Assembly (NCBI GenBank): GCA_965223215.1
Contig: CBDCVZ010000010.1
Location: 6,200,001-6,264,000 of the forward strand
From: JABDMH01 sp965223215
Lineage (GTDB): Bacteria; Bacteroidota; Bacteroidia; Chitinophagales; Saprospiraceae
Direction of reading: 5' to 3'
DNA: 64,000 nt
Shown: positions 10,060-20,324 of the stretch, piece by piece
Position numbering within the stretch: position 1 is the stretch's first letter
Layout of the letters: every line of letters begins with the position of its first letter
The notes under the pieces: generated by a model
What the model was told of the DNA's origin: nothing
What the model saw: only the letters and a program-made list of their open reading frames with translations
Database searches by the model: none
Translations under genes and position numbers: made by a program

Positions 10060-13000
10060 ATGGAACAATATCAAGGAGAACAACGGGATCTGATCAAATT
10101 CTCTTGCAAGAAAGGGCTTCGTCCTTATGTCCGACACCATTTATTCATTTTATGCGTCATTTGTCACTTTGGTCAGGCATATTCTATCGATAAGGGACAC
10201 CGAATTGAGGCCGAGGTGCCCTTGATCAGTGCCTTGAAAGATCTGAGTGATAGATATCAAGTTTTCTTTTCATATAATCCGCAACTTCTTAAGGATATTA
10301 CTGTCTCGTTTACCTATGATGAGGACATGGCATTTGAAGAGGCTATTGATCAGGTCTTGGATCAAACCAACTTTAAGTACGATCGAATTGGTCAGAAATT
10401 TTGTGTGATTTATGAGGACAGCAGAGCTGGTCGCAAAAGTGCAAGAAAGGTGGAGCGTAAGATTAAGCAGCTCAGTAAGCTCGAACTAAAGGGTAAAGTA
10501 AGTTTACAGCAGCATCAAGAAGATGCCTCCCGCAGATTGAACACGGTGATTAAAGCCATTGCCGATACTGATGATAACCTAATGACGGTCAAAGGAACGG
10601 TCAGAGATCCTGCGGGCAGCCCTCTTCCAGGGGTAAATCTATTTCCAAAGGATAACCAGTCATTAGGGGCCATTACAGATATGGATGGTCGCTTTTCAAT
10701 CCAGGTGAGCGAACGGGATGTACTGATTTTCTCCTATGTTGGATTTGCAAATCGTGAAGTGATGGTCCATGGTCAGAGCACCATTGAGGTTGTAATGTCA
10801 GAAGGTGTTACTGACTTGAATGAAGTGGTCGTTGTCGGCTACGGAAAACAAAGTAAGAAGAATTTGACGGGTGCCATATCGACCATCACGACTAGAGATG
10901 TCGAGGCACGACCGATCACAAGTGTGGCCACCGCCTTGCAGGGTACAACTTCTGGCGTCTTTATCAATCAAAACTCAGGGCAACCGGGTCGAGAGCACGT
11001 AGTGATTAGAATTAGGGGAGTAGGCACTTTGAATAATGCCAACCCACTAACCTTAGTAGATGGAATCGAGGCACCCATTAGTAATATCAATCCATCAGAT
11101 ATAGAAAGTATTACAGTTCTTAAAGACGCTTCTTCGGCAGCAATTTATGGATCGAGGGCCGCAAATGGGGTGGTTCTCATTACAACGAAGAGGGGCAATC
11201 GTGACAAAAAACCAAGCTTTACTTATGATACCTACTATGGATTATCAGAAGCAACTAGACTACCAGAAATGGTCACCGACCCGGTTGAATTTGCAAACCT
11301 GAGAAATGAATCACAAGAAAACTTTGGCAATCCACCTTTCTATTCAGCTAGCGATATCGCTGAATTTAAAGCCAATAGAGCACTATTTGATGTCGACTGG
11401 CTTGATATTTTATTTAATTCAGCGCCCATTTGCCAGCACAATTTAAGTGTTGGAGGAGGAACAGATAAAACTAATTTTCGATTTTCACTTGGCAGCCTTG
11501 ATCAGGAAGGAGTGGTGTCAGGGAGTAACTTTGATCGATTTAATACTCGTCTAAATTTGGATACCGAGATTAATGACAAAGTGGAAGTGGGCACAAGCAT
11601 CTCTTATTCTTTGGGAGAAAGGAATTCAAGCTCAGATGACTTGGGTGAAGCCAGTTCTATTATTACGCATACCATCCAAAAAGCACCTGGAGTCCCTGCC
11701 TATTTCGATGGACGGGCGACTACAGCGAATCCCTTGGTTGAAATTGAGCAAAATAATTACAAAGTGAGAGAAGAACATGTGCTTGCCAGCGCCTATTTTA
11801 AATACAAGCCCTTCGATCATCTGACCATAAAAGGTACTGCAGCAGTCAATAGCCGGAGTGAAAAATTAGATCATTTCTCATCGTCGGTGATTGCATATGA
11901 TTGGCTTGCCAGGGAAAATGTACGTACCGATCCGCTTCGTTCCGCTTTAAATAGACATGGTCGGAAATTTAATTACACGTTTTGGCTCACTACTCAGTAT
12001 GAACGGCAATTTGGCCACCACAGTCTCAGTATTTTGACTGGTTACAATGAAGAAGAGAGCCATATAGAGTCTTTTGAAGCGTTTCGAAATGGCCACTTAT
12101 CGAATACTGTACAGGTATTAGGTGCCGGGCTGGCATCATCTGCAACCAATACCGGCTCGGCATCCACCTGGGGTCTACGATCATACTTTGGCAGAGCCAA
12201 TTATGGTTTCAGAGATAAATGGCTATTTGAAATTAATCTAAGATATGACGGTAGTTCAAGGTTTCTCAATGACAAGTGGGGTTTGTTTCCAAGCTTATCT
12301 GCAGGATGGGTCGTCTCAAGGGAAGATTTCTTTAGAAATATTGCTGTCATCGATTTTCTCAAGATAAAGGCGTCTTGGGGTCAGTTGGGCAACCAAAACA
12401 TCGGGGACTTTGCCGCGCAGAGGCGACTTAGTTTAAGCGAGGCATATAATTTTGGAGGTTTGGTGGTACCAGGGGTTGCCCAAACCTCTCTAGGCAATCC
12501 AACACTTGGCTGGGAAGAAGCTAGTATCACTAACCTTGGCATTAACCTGGGGCTACTCAATAAAGTAAGTGTTGAAGCGGATTATTTTGTACGAAGTACA
12601 TCGGGGATTCTTTACGATCTCAAAATTTCAGCCCTTACGGGATTCTCAACACAGATTTCAAATGCAGCCTCGATCAGAAATAATGGCTGGGAGGTTGCCA
12701 TTAATTATGCTACAAAAATTGGAGAGTTTGACTTTTCATTGCGAGGAAATCTTACCCACGTTAGGAATATTGTTACTGCGATTGACCCAAGTATTGAAAT
12801 TGGTGATCTTGATAAGGTGGTAAATGAACGGCGACTCCTGAAAAGGGGAGCCCCGCTGGGTGCCTTCTATGGGGTCAGGCACATAGGGATTTTTCAATCA
12901 CAAGCCGAGATAGATGCGGCTGCGGATCACTCCGGCCTCCATCCCAATTTTGGCCCAGGTGACCTTCGCTTTGAAGATGTGAACTCTGACGGTGTGATAG

Positions 13001-13515
13001 ATGTTGATGATCGAGTTATCTTAGGCAAGGAAAATCCAACATGGACGTACGGAGCGACGCTGAGACTAGGTTATCGAGGATTTGATTTTGCGATGGTGCT
13101 ACAAGGTGCAGCAGATTTTGATGGATATGGAAGTGAAGAATTGTCTGATCCCTTTTTCAACTTTTCCGGCCTTCCAGCGCGATGGCGTGATCGATGGACC
13201 CCTGAAAACACTGAGACAAATATTCCCAGGTTATATTTTTCAAATGGACCAAGTAATTCCATTACCAATTCTTTTTTCGTGTATGATCGATCCTACTTTC
13301 GACTAAAGAACTTACAAATTGGGTATGGGCTTTCTTCTGTCATGTTAGAAAAGATTGGTTTTTCCAGAGCAAGGTTTTATGTTAATGGCAGCAATATTTT
13401 TACGATAACTAAATTTCCATTTTTTGATCCAGAAAGACCTACGGGGCAAGACCGGGGAGCCGATGGTGTACCAATGTTGCGGATTTTATCGGCGGGTGTT
13501 TCTTTTACCTTCTAA
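10060..13515 (+). CDS. SusC/RagA-family TonB-linked outer membrane receptor with STN domain
   Basis: 1151 residues from ATG 10060 (GTG 10045 is an alternative). Signal segment up to about residue 40, STN domain about 45-115 (VPLISALKDLSDRYQVFFSY), CarboxypepD_reg-like domain about 175-260 (VKGTVRDPAGSPLPGVN), then the TonB-box-like VVVVGYGKQ, the plug from about 270, and the SusC signature at about 330-375 (TLVDGIEAPISN, KDASSAAIYGSRAANGV). The barrel ends ..AGVSFTF. SusC proteins normally import glycans or peptides together with a SusD lipoprotein lid, but no susD follows. The FecR just upstream suggests substrate-induced signalling; the downstream GH95 gene suggests a fucosylated ligand (inference). 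Confidence 0.95.
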   Translation: MEQYQGEQRDLIKFSCKKGLRPYVRHHLFILCVICHFGQAYSIDKGHRIEAEVPLISALKDLSDRYQVFFSYNPQLLKDITVSFTYDEDMAFEEAIDQVLDQTNFKYDRIGQKFCVIYEDSRAGRKSARKVERKIKQLSKLELKGKVSLQQHQEDASRRLNTVIKAIADTDDNLMTVKGTVRDPAGSPLPGVNLFPKDNQSLGAITDMDGRFSIQVSERDVLIFSYVGFANREVMVHGQSTIEVVMSEGVTDLNEVVVVGYGKQSKKNLTGAISTITTRDVEARPITSVATALQGTTSGVFINQNSGQPGREHVVIRIRGVGTLNNANPLTLVDGIEAPISNINPSDIESITVLKDASSAAIYGSRAANGVVLITTKRGNRDKKPSFTYDTYYGLSEATRLPEMVTDPVEFANLRNESQENFGNPPFYSASDIAEFKANRALFDVDWLDILFNSAPICQHNLSVGGGTDKTNFRFSLGSLDQEGVVSGSNFDRFNTRLNLDTEINDKVEVGTSISYSLGERNSSSDDLGEASSIITHTIQKAPGVPAYFDGRATTANPLVEIEQNNYKVREEHVLASAYFKYKPFDHLTIKGTAAVNSRSEKLDHFSSSVIAYDWLARENVRTDPLRSALNRHGRKFNYTFWLTTQYERQFGHHSLSILTGYNEEESHIESFEAFRNGHLSNTVQVLGAGLASSATNTGSASTWGLRSYFGRANYGFRDKWLFEINLRYDGSSRFLNDKWGLFPSLSAGWVVSREDFFRNIAVIDFLKIKASWGQLGNQNIGDFAAQRRLSLSEAYNFGGLVVPGVAQTSLGNPTLGWEEASITNLGINLGLLNKVSVEADYFVRSTSGILYDLKISALTGFSTQISNAASIRNNGWEVAINYATKIGEFDFSLRGNLTHVRNIVTAIDPSIEIGDLDKVVNERRLLKRGAPLGAFYGVRHIGIFQSQAEIDAAADHSGLHPNFGPGDLRFEDVNSDGVIDVDDRVILGKENPTWTYGATLRLGYRGFDFAMVLQGAADFDGYGSEELSDPFFNFSGLPARWRDRWTPENTETNIPRLYFSNGPSNSITNSFFVYDRSYFRLKNLQIGYGLSSVMLEKIGFSRARFYVNGSNIFTITKFPFFDPERPTGQDRGADGVPMLRILSAGVSFTF

Positions 13516-13679
13516 ATAGAATCCAGCCATTTAAATGACACTTTCATATGTGTTTGCGATTTGTCGATACTTAGAGGAATTATCCTTTAAAAGAAATGGT
13601 GTGTCCAATCTTCAAGATTTTGAATTCAAAAATAGAGCGTTCCGATCGATCGTACGAGGAATACTTTGATAAGCATTGA

Positions 13680-16036
13680 ATGTCCATGATACGACTAAGT
13701 TTAGTTTTTGTTTTTATAGCACTTCATTTGACCGGGTCATGTGTTAGGGATTCTATTGGCCAAGATTTAGTTCTTTGGTATCAGCACCCGGCTCAAGATT
13801 GGATGCAAGAGGCATTACCAATTGGCAATGGATACATGGGCGCCATGTTTTTTGGTGGCATAGAAGAAGAACGGATTCAGTTTAATGAGGAGTCCCTCTG
13901 GAGCGGTGGGCCTGGAGAGTGGGTTCAATACCAGGGTGGAAATCGGCCAGGGGCGTATAAATATTTGGAGGAGGTACGGGAGCTGCTAGCGCATAAAAAA
14001 TTTGATGCCGCCCATGAGTTGGCCCGCAAGCAACTAACTGGTATAATAAAGGAAGATCTTGGGGACAGTCAATGGGTGGGTTTCGGCTCATATCAATCAT
14101 TTGGAGATCTTCTGATTCGTTGCAAGGCAGATGGTGAATCCAGCAACTACCTACGCAAATTGGATATTGGACGTGCGACTGCCGAAGTCAGCTATGAGAG
14201 AGGATCCATTCATTATCATCGCACATATTTTGCCTCTTATCCAGCTCGGTTGTTGGTATTTCACTTTGAGAATGATGCGGAAGAGGGAGTTGATTATGAA
14301 ATAGAAATTACATCGCTGCATAGAAACAAGTCGGTCTTCTGGGCGAAGGATCAATTGATAATGCGCGGCAATGTAGAAAACAATCAAATGACATTTGAGT
14401 CTCGGATAAAGGTTGCATGCAAAGATGGCATCACCACTTTTAAAGATGGAGTTGTCTCTATCAGTGGTACAAATGAGTTTACCTTGTATCTAACAGCAGC
14501 AACCGACTACATCAACGAGTATCCCACCTATAAGGGAGGGGATCCGAGTTATCGCAATGAACTTTCCCTAGCTAATGTTATGTCCTTTCAGAACCTCCAA
14601 ACTGCACATGAGGCGGATTATCAATCCTTATTTAGCAGAGTTGAACTAGAATTGGGTCCCGATCTTTATCCAGAGTTAGCTACGGACCAACGTTTGGTGG
14701 CATATCAAAATGGAAGTGCTGACCCTTCTCTTGAAGCCCTGTATTTTCAGTATGGCAGATATTTACTAATCAGCAGTTCCAGGCCAGGAACTCTACCAGC
14801 AAATTTGCAAGGCAAGTGGAATCATTTGAACAACCCACCTTGGGCGTGCGACTATCATGCCAACATCAACATTCAAATGATTTATTGGCCAGCTGAAATT
14901 TGCAACCTTGCAGAAGTACATAAACCTTTGATTGAATACATTGACAATCTCCGTCCTCCAGGCCGGGAATCGGCTAAGCATTTTTTTGATGCACGTGGTT
15001 GGATTGTCAACACCATGAACAATGTCTTTGGTTATACCGCTCCAGGATGGGATTTTCCCTGGGGCTTTTTTCCTGCAGGTGCTGCCTGGTATTGCCGCCA
15101 TGTATGGCAGCACTATGTCTTTAATCCAGACCTGGAGTATTTGAAGAAAAGGGCATATCCAATCATGCGAGCAGCTGCCTTATTCTGGCTAGATTACTTA
15201 ATCGAAGATGATCAAGGATATTTGGTTTCATGCCCTTCATACTCTCCCAACATGGTGGTATTTCCACAGGTGCATTTATGGATATCGAAATTGTCTGGGA
15301 TCTTTTTAATAATCTGATTAAGGCCATGGAAATACTTAATGTGGATCCAGCCCTAAAAGAGGAAATAAGGTCTGCCAAACAAAAACTGTTGCCATTGAAA
15401 ATTGGCAGTTGGGGCCAACTGCAAGAGTGGAAAGAGGATCTTGATGATCCAGGAAACAAACATCGACATTTATCGCATTTATATGCTCTGCATCCAGGCG
15501 ATCAGATTAGTTTGAATGAAACACCGAGATTAGCTGAGGCTGCAAGGAAGTCACTGATGGCCAGAGGGGACGGTGGTACCGGATGGTCAATCGCTTGGAA
15601 AATCAATTTTTGGTCTCGGCTGCATGATGGTGCCAAGGCATATACATTGCTTCGAAGGGCCTTGACGCTGACCGGTATGAAGGGATACGATATGGTTAAT
15701 GGTGGCGGTGTCTATCCAAATTTATTTTCGACACATCCACCATTTCAATTAGACGGTAACATGGGCGTTACTGCTGGAATCGCGGAAATGCTAGTCCAGT
15801 CACATACGGATCAGATCGAGTTGCTTCCAGCTTTGCCTGCTGCATGGCCTAATGGTCGTGTATCGGGACTGAAGGCACAAGGTGGAATTGAGGTCGGTGT
15901 AGAGTGGGCAGACGGCGATCTTGTGCAGGTCATTGTCAAGCCGAGTTTTCCTGGACGATATGTCCTCAAATATCGGGATTGGACAAAGAATATCAATACT
16001 CTCATACCTGATGAGGAAATTGTCTGGGCACCATAG
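13680..16036 (+). pseudogene. GH95 alpha-L-fucosidase-like gene interrupted by a single-base frameshift
   Basis: Two overlapping frames (13680-15317 and 15230-16036) encode successive parts of one glycoside hydrolase family 95 protein. The first has a lipoprotein-type signal (LTGSC), NEESLWSGGP, GTLPANLQGKWN and NINIQMIYWPAEICNLAE; the second has STGAFMDIEIVWDLF, GQLQEWKEDLDDP, HRHLSHLYALHPG, GWSIAWKINFW and GNMGVTAGIAEMLVQSH. The break is precise: frame 1 reads CPSYSP up to 15248 and the conserved continuation is E-HGG-ISTG, so one base (probably the G of a GAA codon) is missing between 15248 and 15249. GH95 enzymes cleave terminal alpha-1,2-fucose or alpha-galactose. It is either a real loss of function or a sequencing/assembly error; everything else in the gene looks intact. 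Confidence 0.85.
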
Positions 16037-16359
16037 TTTAGTTTGATAACCCTCACCCGCAAGAGTGGTGGATCGGATTTTAATTGAGCATTCTTCTAAA
16101 GTAACAAATTGCTTTTTTTGATATGGCCCTAATGGGCCAAGATCAAGTACAAACTTCGACGATACAGGATTCAAAGGAAAGCCACATGACGGGATTTCAA
16201 GTTCGAGGCCTCACACCCCACTGGCGGTGAGATTAAGATGGTATCGAGTATGGTGGTAAAGCTAAGTTTGGCAACCTCATCGCTATCTTGACAAAAGCCC
16301 TGCTGACGCAGGTGTCTGCGAAGACATAATGGAAACACCATAGCACTACATATGCTAGC
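16037..16359. other. 323-base convergent intergenic region
   Basis: Lies between the ends of the GH95 gene and the symporter gene. No supported gene. It holds one strong inverted repeat (listed separately at 16118-16146); otherwise I see nothing recognisable. Confidence 0.5.
16118..16146. repeat. Inverted repeat / hairpin between convergent genes
   Basis: TTGAT-a-TGGCCC, loop TAAT, GGGCCA-ag-ATCAA: an 11-bp interrupted stem with a perfect GC-rich core. A run of seven T precedes it on the plus strand (16113-16119), so on neither strand is the stem followed by the T tract of an ordinary intrinsic terminator. It may still stop or stabilise transcripts of the two convergent genes. Confidence 0.45.
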
Positions 16360-17769
16360 TTACTGTCGCTGCTTCGTAGTCCTGAATGAAAATACTGAGG
16401 CCCAACTAAACACCGTCAAAATGAGTAATAAGCCCAAATCCAGACGAACACCAACCATTTTACCTGGCACCAATCCCAATTGTGATCCTACCAAAACAGC
16501 GATGGCAATTCCTGTCAAAATAGGTATCCATCTCAGCTCACTGGCGTTCTTGTAAAATAAACCGGTGAAAATCATAGGTGCCAATAAGGAAGTACCCGCA
16601 AAACTCGCTCTGGCTAACAGCACCAATTGGTCACTGCTTAACAGTGCGAATATGAGTGATAGCAGTGCAAAAATGCCAATGGCTATTCGCGCACGGTTAA
16701 TCATCATTTTGTCTTCACCCTTGAGCAACGATCTGGTCTCACCTCCTAAGGCAAATATTTGCGAATCAGCAGTTGAGATGGCAGCTGCAATCAGTCCGAT
16801 AATGACGATGGCTCCTAAAAAAGGTGCTTGATCGCGAATCAAGGTGTTGCCGAGAAACTCGGAAGTGCTGGCATCTGCATATTTGATGGCACCGTACATA
16901 CCGAGAAAAACGGTAGGCAAAATAACTAATATCGCAAAGGAGCCCAATCCAATCGCAGTGCGAAATAATGCCCGAGTATCCTTCATGATCATCAATCTGG
17001 TCGATACCTGCGGCTGCGTAAACGGTATCATCACAATGGCGATCATGGATCCAAGCAGGAACTGAAAATCGAATAAGCCCTTGGGTCCGGGGGTGGATAA
17101 TAGTGCTTCATTCTGAGTCTGGATGGTAGCAAACATCTCGCTTAAGCCTCCCATGCGATTTAGGCAACTGATTCCAATGATCCAGATAACGATGAGCAAT
17201 AGGATGCCCTGCAAAACATCACTGTAGATAATAGCTTTCAATCCACCAATTTCACTGTAAATCAACATGATGATAACCATGCAAACCGCATATACCCAAA
17301 GAGGAGCGGCATTGGGGAATGCTTCCAATAAAAAAATGGCAACGCCCCGAATTTGAATGGCGACATACGGAATGAGAAAGAGAAACGCCCCGCCAAACGC
17401 AATGTAGCCAGCCAACTTGTTCTTGTAGCAATGTTGCATAAAGCCAGCCATGCCATAATACTGCACGTCCTTGGTCTTTTTTCGAATGTAATGACCCACC
17501 CAAAGAATCGCAAAAACCATTACTAAATCGGAGACGGCAATAAAAATCCAAGCCCCGACGCCGTGGGTCCTAAAAAAGTCCGGCATGCCGAGTAAGGTAA
17601 ATGTGCTGAATAGTGTGGCAGCAAATGTAAAGAGGCCAAGAATAGATCCGATGTTGCTCCCGGCCATGAAGTAATTTTTACTGTCCTTTTCCTTCTTCCG
17701 TGTTAGCATCGTGAAGGATACCAGCGCTCCCAGGTAGATAATTCCTACAATTATTAATGTCTTGAACAT
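16360..17769 (-). CDS. Sodium:solute symporter (SSS family)
   Basis: 469-residue polytopic inner-membrane protein with about 13 hydrophobic segments, beginning MFKTLIIVGIIYLGALVSF and carrying SSS-family features: KNYFMAGSNIG after the first helix, a conserved YSEIGGLKAIIYSDVLQG in the middle, and STADSQIFALGG in a later helix. SSS proteins import sugars, sugar acids, amino acids or similar solutes with sodium. It sits 11 bases downstream of a small DUF3311-type membrane protein, a common pairing, and at the distal end of the GH88/dehydrogenase cluster, so the substrate is probably a uronic acid or unsaturated oligosaccharide (inference from context). Confidence 0.88.
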   Translation of the reverse strand: MFKTLIIVGIIYLGALVSFTMLTRKKEKDSKNYFMAGSNIGSILGLFTFAATLFSTFTLLGMPDFFRTHGVGAWIFIAVSDLVMVFAILWVGHYIRKKTKDVQYYGMAGFMQHCYKNKLAGYIAFGGAFLFLIPYVAIQIRGVAIFLLEAFPNAAPLWVYAVCMVIIMLIYSEIGGLKAIIYSDVLQGILLLIVIWIIGISCLNRMGGLSEMFATIQTQNEALLSTPGPKGLFDFQFLLGSMIAIVMIPFTQPQVSTRLMIMKDTRALFRTAIGLGSFAILVILPTVFLGMYGAIKYADASTSEFLGNTLIRDQAPFLGAIVIIGLIAAAISTADSQIFALGGETRSLLKGEDKMMINRARIAIGIFALLSLIFALLSSDQLVLLARASFAGTSLLAPMIFTGLFYKNASELRWIPILTGIAIAVLVGSQLGLVPGKMVGVRLDLGLLLILTVFSWASVFSFRTTKQRQ

Positions 17770-17780
17770 TGGATGTTTAT

Positions 17781-17999
17781 TTAGGAATTTTCATTTTGAC
17801 GACCAGGGTGCACCAACGAGCCAAGAATGGTAAAACCCAGCAGCAGAAAGGTGATCAATAATCCCATCCAGAGGGTGTATGGCATACCCATTAAAAAGGG
17901 CCCGGATTTGCCAGGTGGTGTGATCACAGGTGTGAATGTGAGCACGGTAAGTATGCAAACGCTGATACAGCAAATTTTCCAGATAAGTGGTCGATTCAT
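17781..17999 (-). CDS. DUF3311-like small membrane protein, symporter partner
   Basis: 72 residues from the ATG at 17999; a longer frame runs upstream, but its extra 52 residues (hydrophilic, rich in Q/N/H) look non-coding. Two membrane segments are visible, WKICCISVCILTVLTF and TLWMGLLITFLLLGFTIL, separated by GPFLMGMP, with a charged tail GRQNENS. Such small two-helix proteins (DUF3311) lie next to SSS transporters in many bacteria and are thought to assist them. Same strand and 11 bases before the symporter start, so co-transcribed. Confidence 0.7.
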   Translation of the reverse strand: MNRPLIWKICCISVCILTVLTFTPVITPPGKSGPFLMGMPYTLWMGLLITFLLLGFTILGSLVHPGRQNENS

Positions 18000-18302
18000 A
18001 GTGTTTGGTCTTCTACATTGGAAAGATAATGAATTCGTAGTATTGGCTTGGTGGTCCAAATGTGCTGCGACAATCAGACTCGTGAATATCGAGCCATTGT
18101 TTAAAACACGGTTTTGTTGACTTTGATGATGTGCCATATCGATTAAAAAGGGCATCCTGTCACCATTAGTTTATAACATAATGAGTACAATTGTAATCCA
18201 GGGATCTGTGGCTATTTCTTCCATGAACCATTTGGTCGAGAGATCTTGCGTATTGATTCACCCCCTGATACTTTGTCGCATGGCCTCGTGCCTTTGATCA
18301 AG
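18000..18302. other. 303-base gap inside the minus-strand uronate cluster
   Basis: Separates the SDR gene from the DUF3311/symporter pair. No supported ORF. I found no TAnnTTTG box in minus orientation here, so whether the transporter pair has its own promoter cannot be decided by eye. Confidence 0.4.
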
Positions 18303-19076
18303 TCAGAGCCGAGATACGGTTAAACCCCCATCGACCATAAACACTTGCCCTGTTGAATAGGAGAAATCTCCGCGCAATAGTGCAGCTACAGCACGACCGA
18401 GATCTTCGGGTTGGCCCCAGCGATTTTGAATGGTCAGCCCTTCGGCAATCAGCTTATCGTATTTATCTTTCACAGCTCCAGTCATGTCGGTAGCGATAAT
18501 ACCGGGACGTATTTCATAGACCTGGATATTCTCTCGACTAAGTCGAGTGGCAAAGAGTTGGGTGACCATACTCATACCTGCCTTGGAGATGCAGTACTCA
18601 CCCCGATTGATCGAGGCGGTGGTTGCGGAGATGGAAGAAATATTGACGATGCTAAATTGCTTGGAAGTGGTTCCGGTGCTGATCGTTTTCATGCGATTGG
18701 CAGCATGCTGACTGAGGAAAAAGGTTCCTTTCAGGTTTATGTCCATGACCCGATCGTAACTCTCTTCGGTGGTTTCAAGTAAATCCGAGCGCTGAGCAGG
18801 AGCTACGCCAGCATTGTTGATGAGCGCATGAAGGACCCCAAAATGAGACCAGGTTTCCTCCAAAATCCGTTTTCTGTCTTCATCGTCGCCAATGTTACCT
18901 TGCACGTAGATAATATCAGCTTTACTGCGACGCAAAGTATTGATGGTATTTTGAACCTGGTCTTGTGGTCGAACGCCATTGATCGCCATGGACCACCCCT
19001 CTTTGATCAGCGCTTCGGCGATTCCCAATCCAATACCTCGGCTACCCCCTGTGATTAACGCGACATTCCTACTCAT
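18303..19076 (-). CDS. Short-chain dehydrogenase/reductase (FabG/KduD type)
   Basis: 257 residues from ATG 19076, which overlaps the stop of the preceding dehydrogenase gene as ATGA, a sign of translational coupling; an in-frame ATG at 19100 is less likely. Classical SDR marks are all present: TGGSRGIGLGIA for NAD(P) binding, NNAGVAP, the catalytic Ser in VNISSISA, YCISK with the Tyr/Lys pair, and PGIIATDM. The family reduces or oxidises many ketones and alcohols. In a GH88-containing cluster a role in unsaturated uronate or keto-sugar-acid metabolism, like KduD, is the likeliest; a fatty-acid role is less likely here (inference). Confidence 0.87.
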   Translation of the reverse strand: MSRNVALITGGSRGIGLGIAEALIKEGWSMAINGVRPQDQVQNTINTLRRSKADIIYVQGNIGDDEDRKRILEETWSHFGVLHALINNAGVAPAQRSDLLETTEESYDRVMDINLKGTFFLSQHAANRMKTISTGTTSKQFSIVNISSISATTASINRGEYCISKAGMSMVTQLFATRLSRENIQVYEIRPGIIATDMTGAVKDKYDKLIAEGLTIQNRWGQPEDLGRAVAALLRGDFSYSTGQVFMVDGGLTVSRL

Positions 19077-20239
19077 ATCAAAGGATTGACTTCGAGCCAT
19101 TTACGTTGATCCCAACTATCCAATCCAATTTCAGCCAATTGCACACCCTTGGCTCCCTCTAATAAATCCCATGGGAAAGGTTCATCCAGAATTAAATGCC
19201 TCAAAAAGATCTTCCACTGTGCCTTAAAAGCATTTTCGTATTCCGTATCAGGATCATAGGGTCGCCATTGATCATAAAAATTGATCGGTTGTGGTATGTC
19301 CGGATTCCAGACGGGCACGGGAGTTTCTTCATAAGTTTGTATGAGGCAGTCACGCAAACCGACCATTGCTGATCCCTTGGTTCCATCAATTTGGATGGTC
19401 AATAGATCATCACGACGAACTCGGACAGTCCAGGAAGAATTAAAATGTGCGATGATGTCACCCTCTAATTCGAAGGTACTATAGGCAGCATCATCAGCCG
19501 TGCATAGATAAGGCTTATGATCCTCATCCAGGCGCTCCTTTATGTGGGTGGCTCCCAGACAGGATACCGATTTAACCTCCCCAAAAATATTGTCCAAAAC
19601 ATAGCGCCAATGACATAACATATCCATGATGATGCCACCACCTGCTTCTTTTCGATAGTTCCATGATGGACGGTTAATCGGTACGGAATGACCTTCAAAG
19701 ACCCAATAACCAAATTCGCCACGTAGAGATAATATCTTGCCAAAAAAGCCCTCATCAATTAGCCTCTTGGCCTTGAGCAGACCTGGCAGCCACAATTTAT
19801 CTTGTACGACACCGTGTTTGATTCCTTTTTCCTTTGCGTGTCGGTAAAGGGCCAGGGCTTCATCGAGTGATACACCGGTTGGTTTTTCGCAGTAAATGTG
19901 TTTTCCAGCATCAATGGCCTTTTTAACGCTGGCAAACCGGCGACCGGTGATCTGAGCATCAAAATACAAGGGATAGCCCTCGAGTGCCAAAGCATCATCC
20001 AAGGAGGTGCTGTATTCTGCGATGTCAAATTCTTGGCATAGTGCCTTTAATTTTTCTTCATTTCGACCCACGAGAATAGGATCAGGCATGATGAATTCAT
20101 TCTCACCAATCTTTACACCGCCTTCTTGCCTTATGGATACTATCGATCTGGCTAAATGTTGCCGACTGCCCATACGGCCAGTTACGCCATTCATTATGAT
20201 TCCTACTCTATGCACAAGGTGGTTTTCGCTAGCTGCCAT
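19073..20239 (-). CDS. Gfo/Idh/MocA family oxidoreductase
   Basis: 388 residues. The N-terminal Rossmann fold starts VGIIMNGVTGRMGSRQHL; the signature EKPTG (in HIYCEKPTGVSLDEAL, near residue 125) supplies the catalytic Lys of the family. The C-terminal half is the mixed alpha/beta substrate domain (GGGIIMDMLCHWRYVL). These enzymes oxidise or reduce sugars, sugar acids and inositols with NAD(P). The TIM-barrel isomerase upstream and the SDR overlapping downstream suggest a short catabolic route for the product of the GH88-like enzyme. Confidence 0.87.
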   Translation of the reverse strand: MAASENHLVHRVGIIMNGVTGRMGSRQHLARSIVSIRQEGGVKIGENEFIMPDPILVGRNEEKLKALCQEFDIAEYSTSLDDALALEGYPLYFDAQITGRRFASVKKAIDAGKHIYCEKPTGVSLDEALALYRHAKEKGIKHGVVQDKLWLPGLLKAKRLIDEGFFGKILSLRGEFGYWVFEGHSVPINRPSWNYRKEAGGGIIMDMLCHWRYVLDNIFGEVKSVSCLGATHIKERLDEDHKPYLCTADDAAYSTFELEGDIIAHFNSSWTVRVRRDDLLTIQIDGTKGSAMVGLRDCLIQTYEETPVPVWNPDIPQPINFYDQWRPYDPDTEYENAFKAQWKIFLRHLILDEPFPWDLLEGAKGVQLAEIGLDSWDQRKWLEVNPLI

Positions 20240-20324
20240 ATATTTTAATTTAGGTGATTGCTTTGAAGAACTCCTTGCCTCTTTTTAGAGCCTGCAAGGA
20301 AGGGTATTTTTTTTCGTTAAAAAA

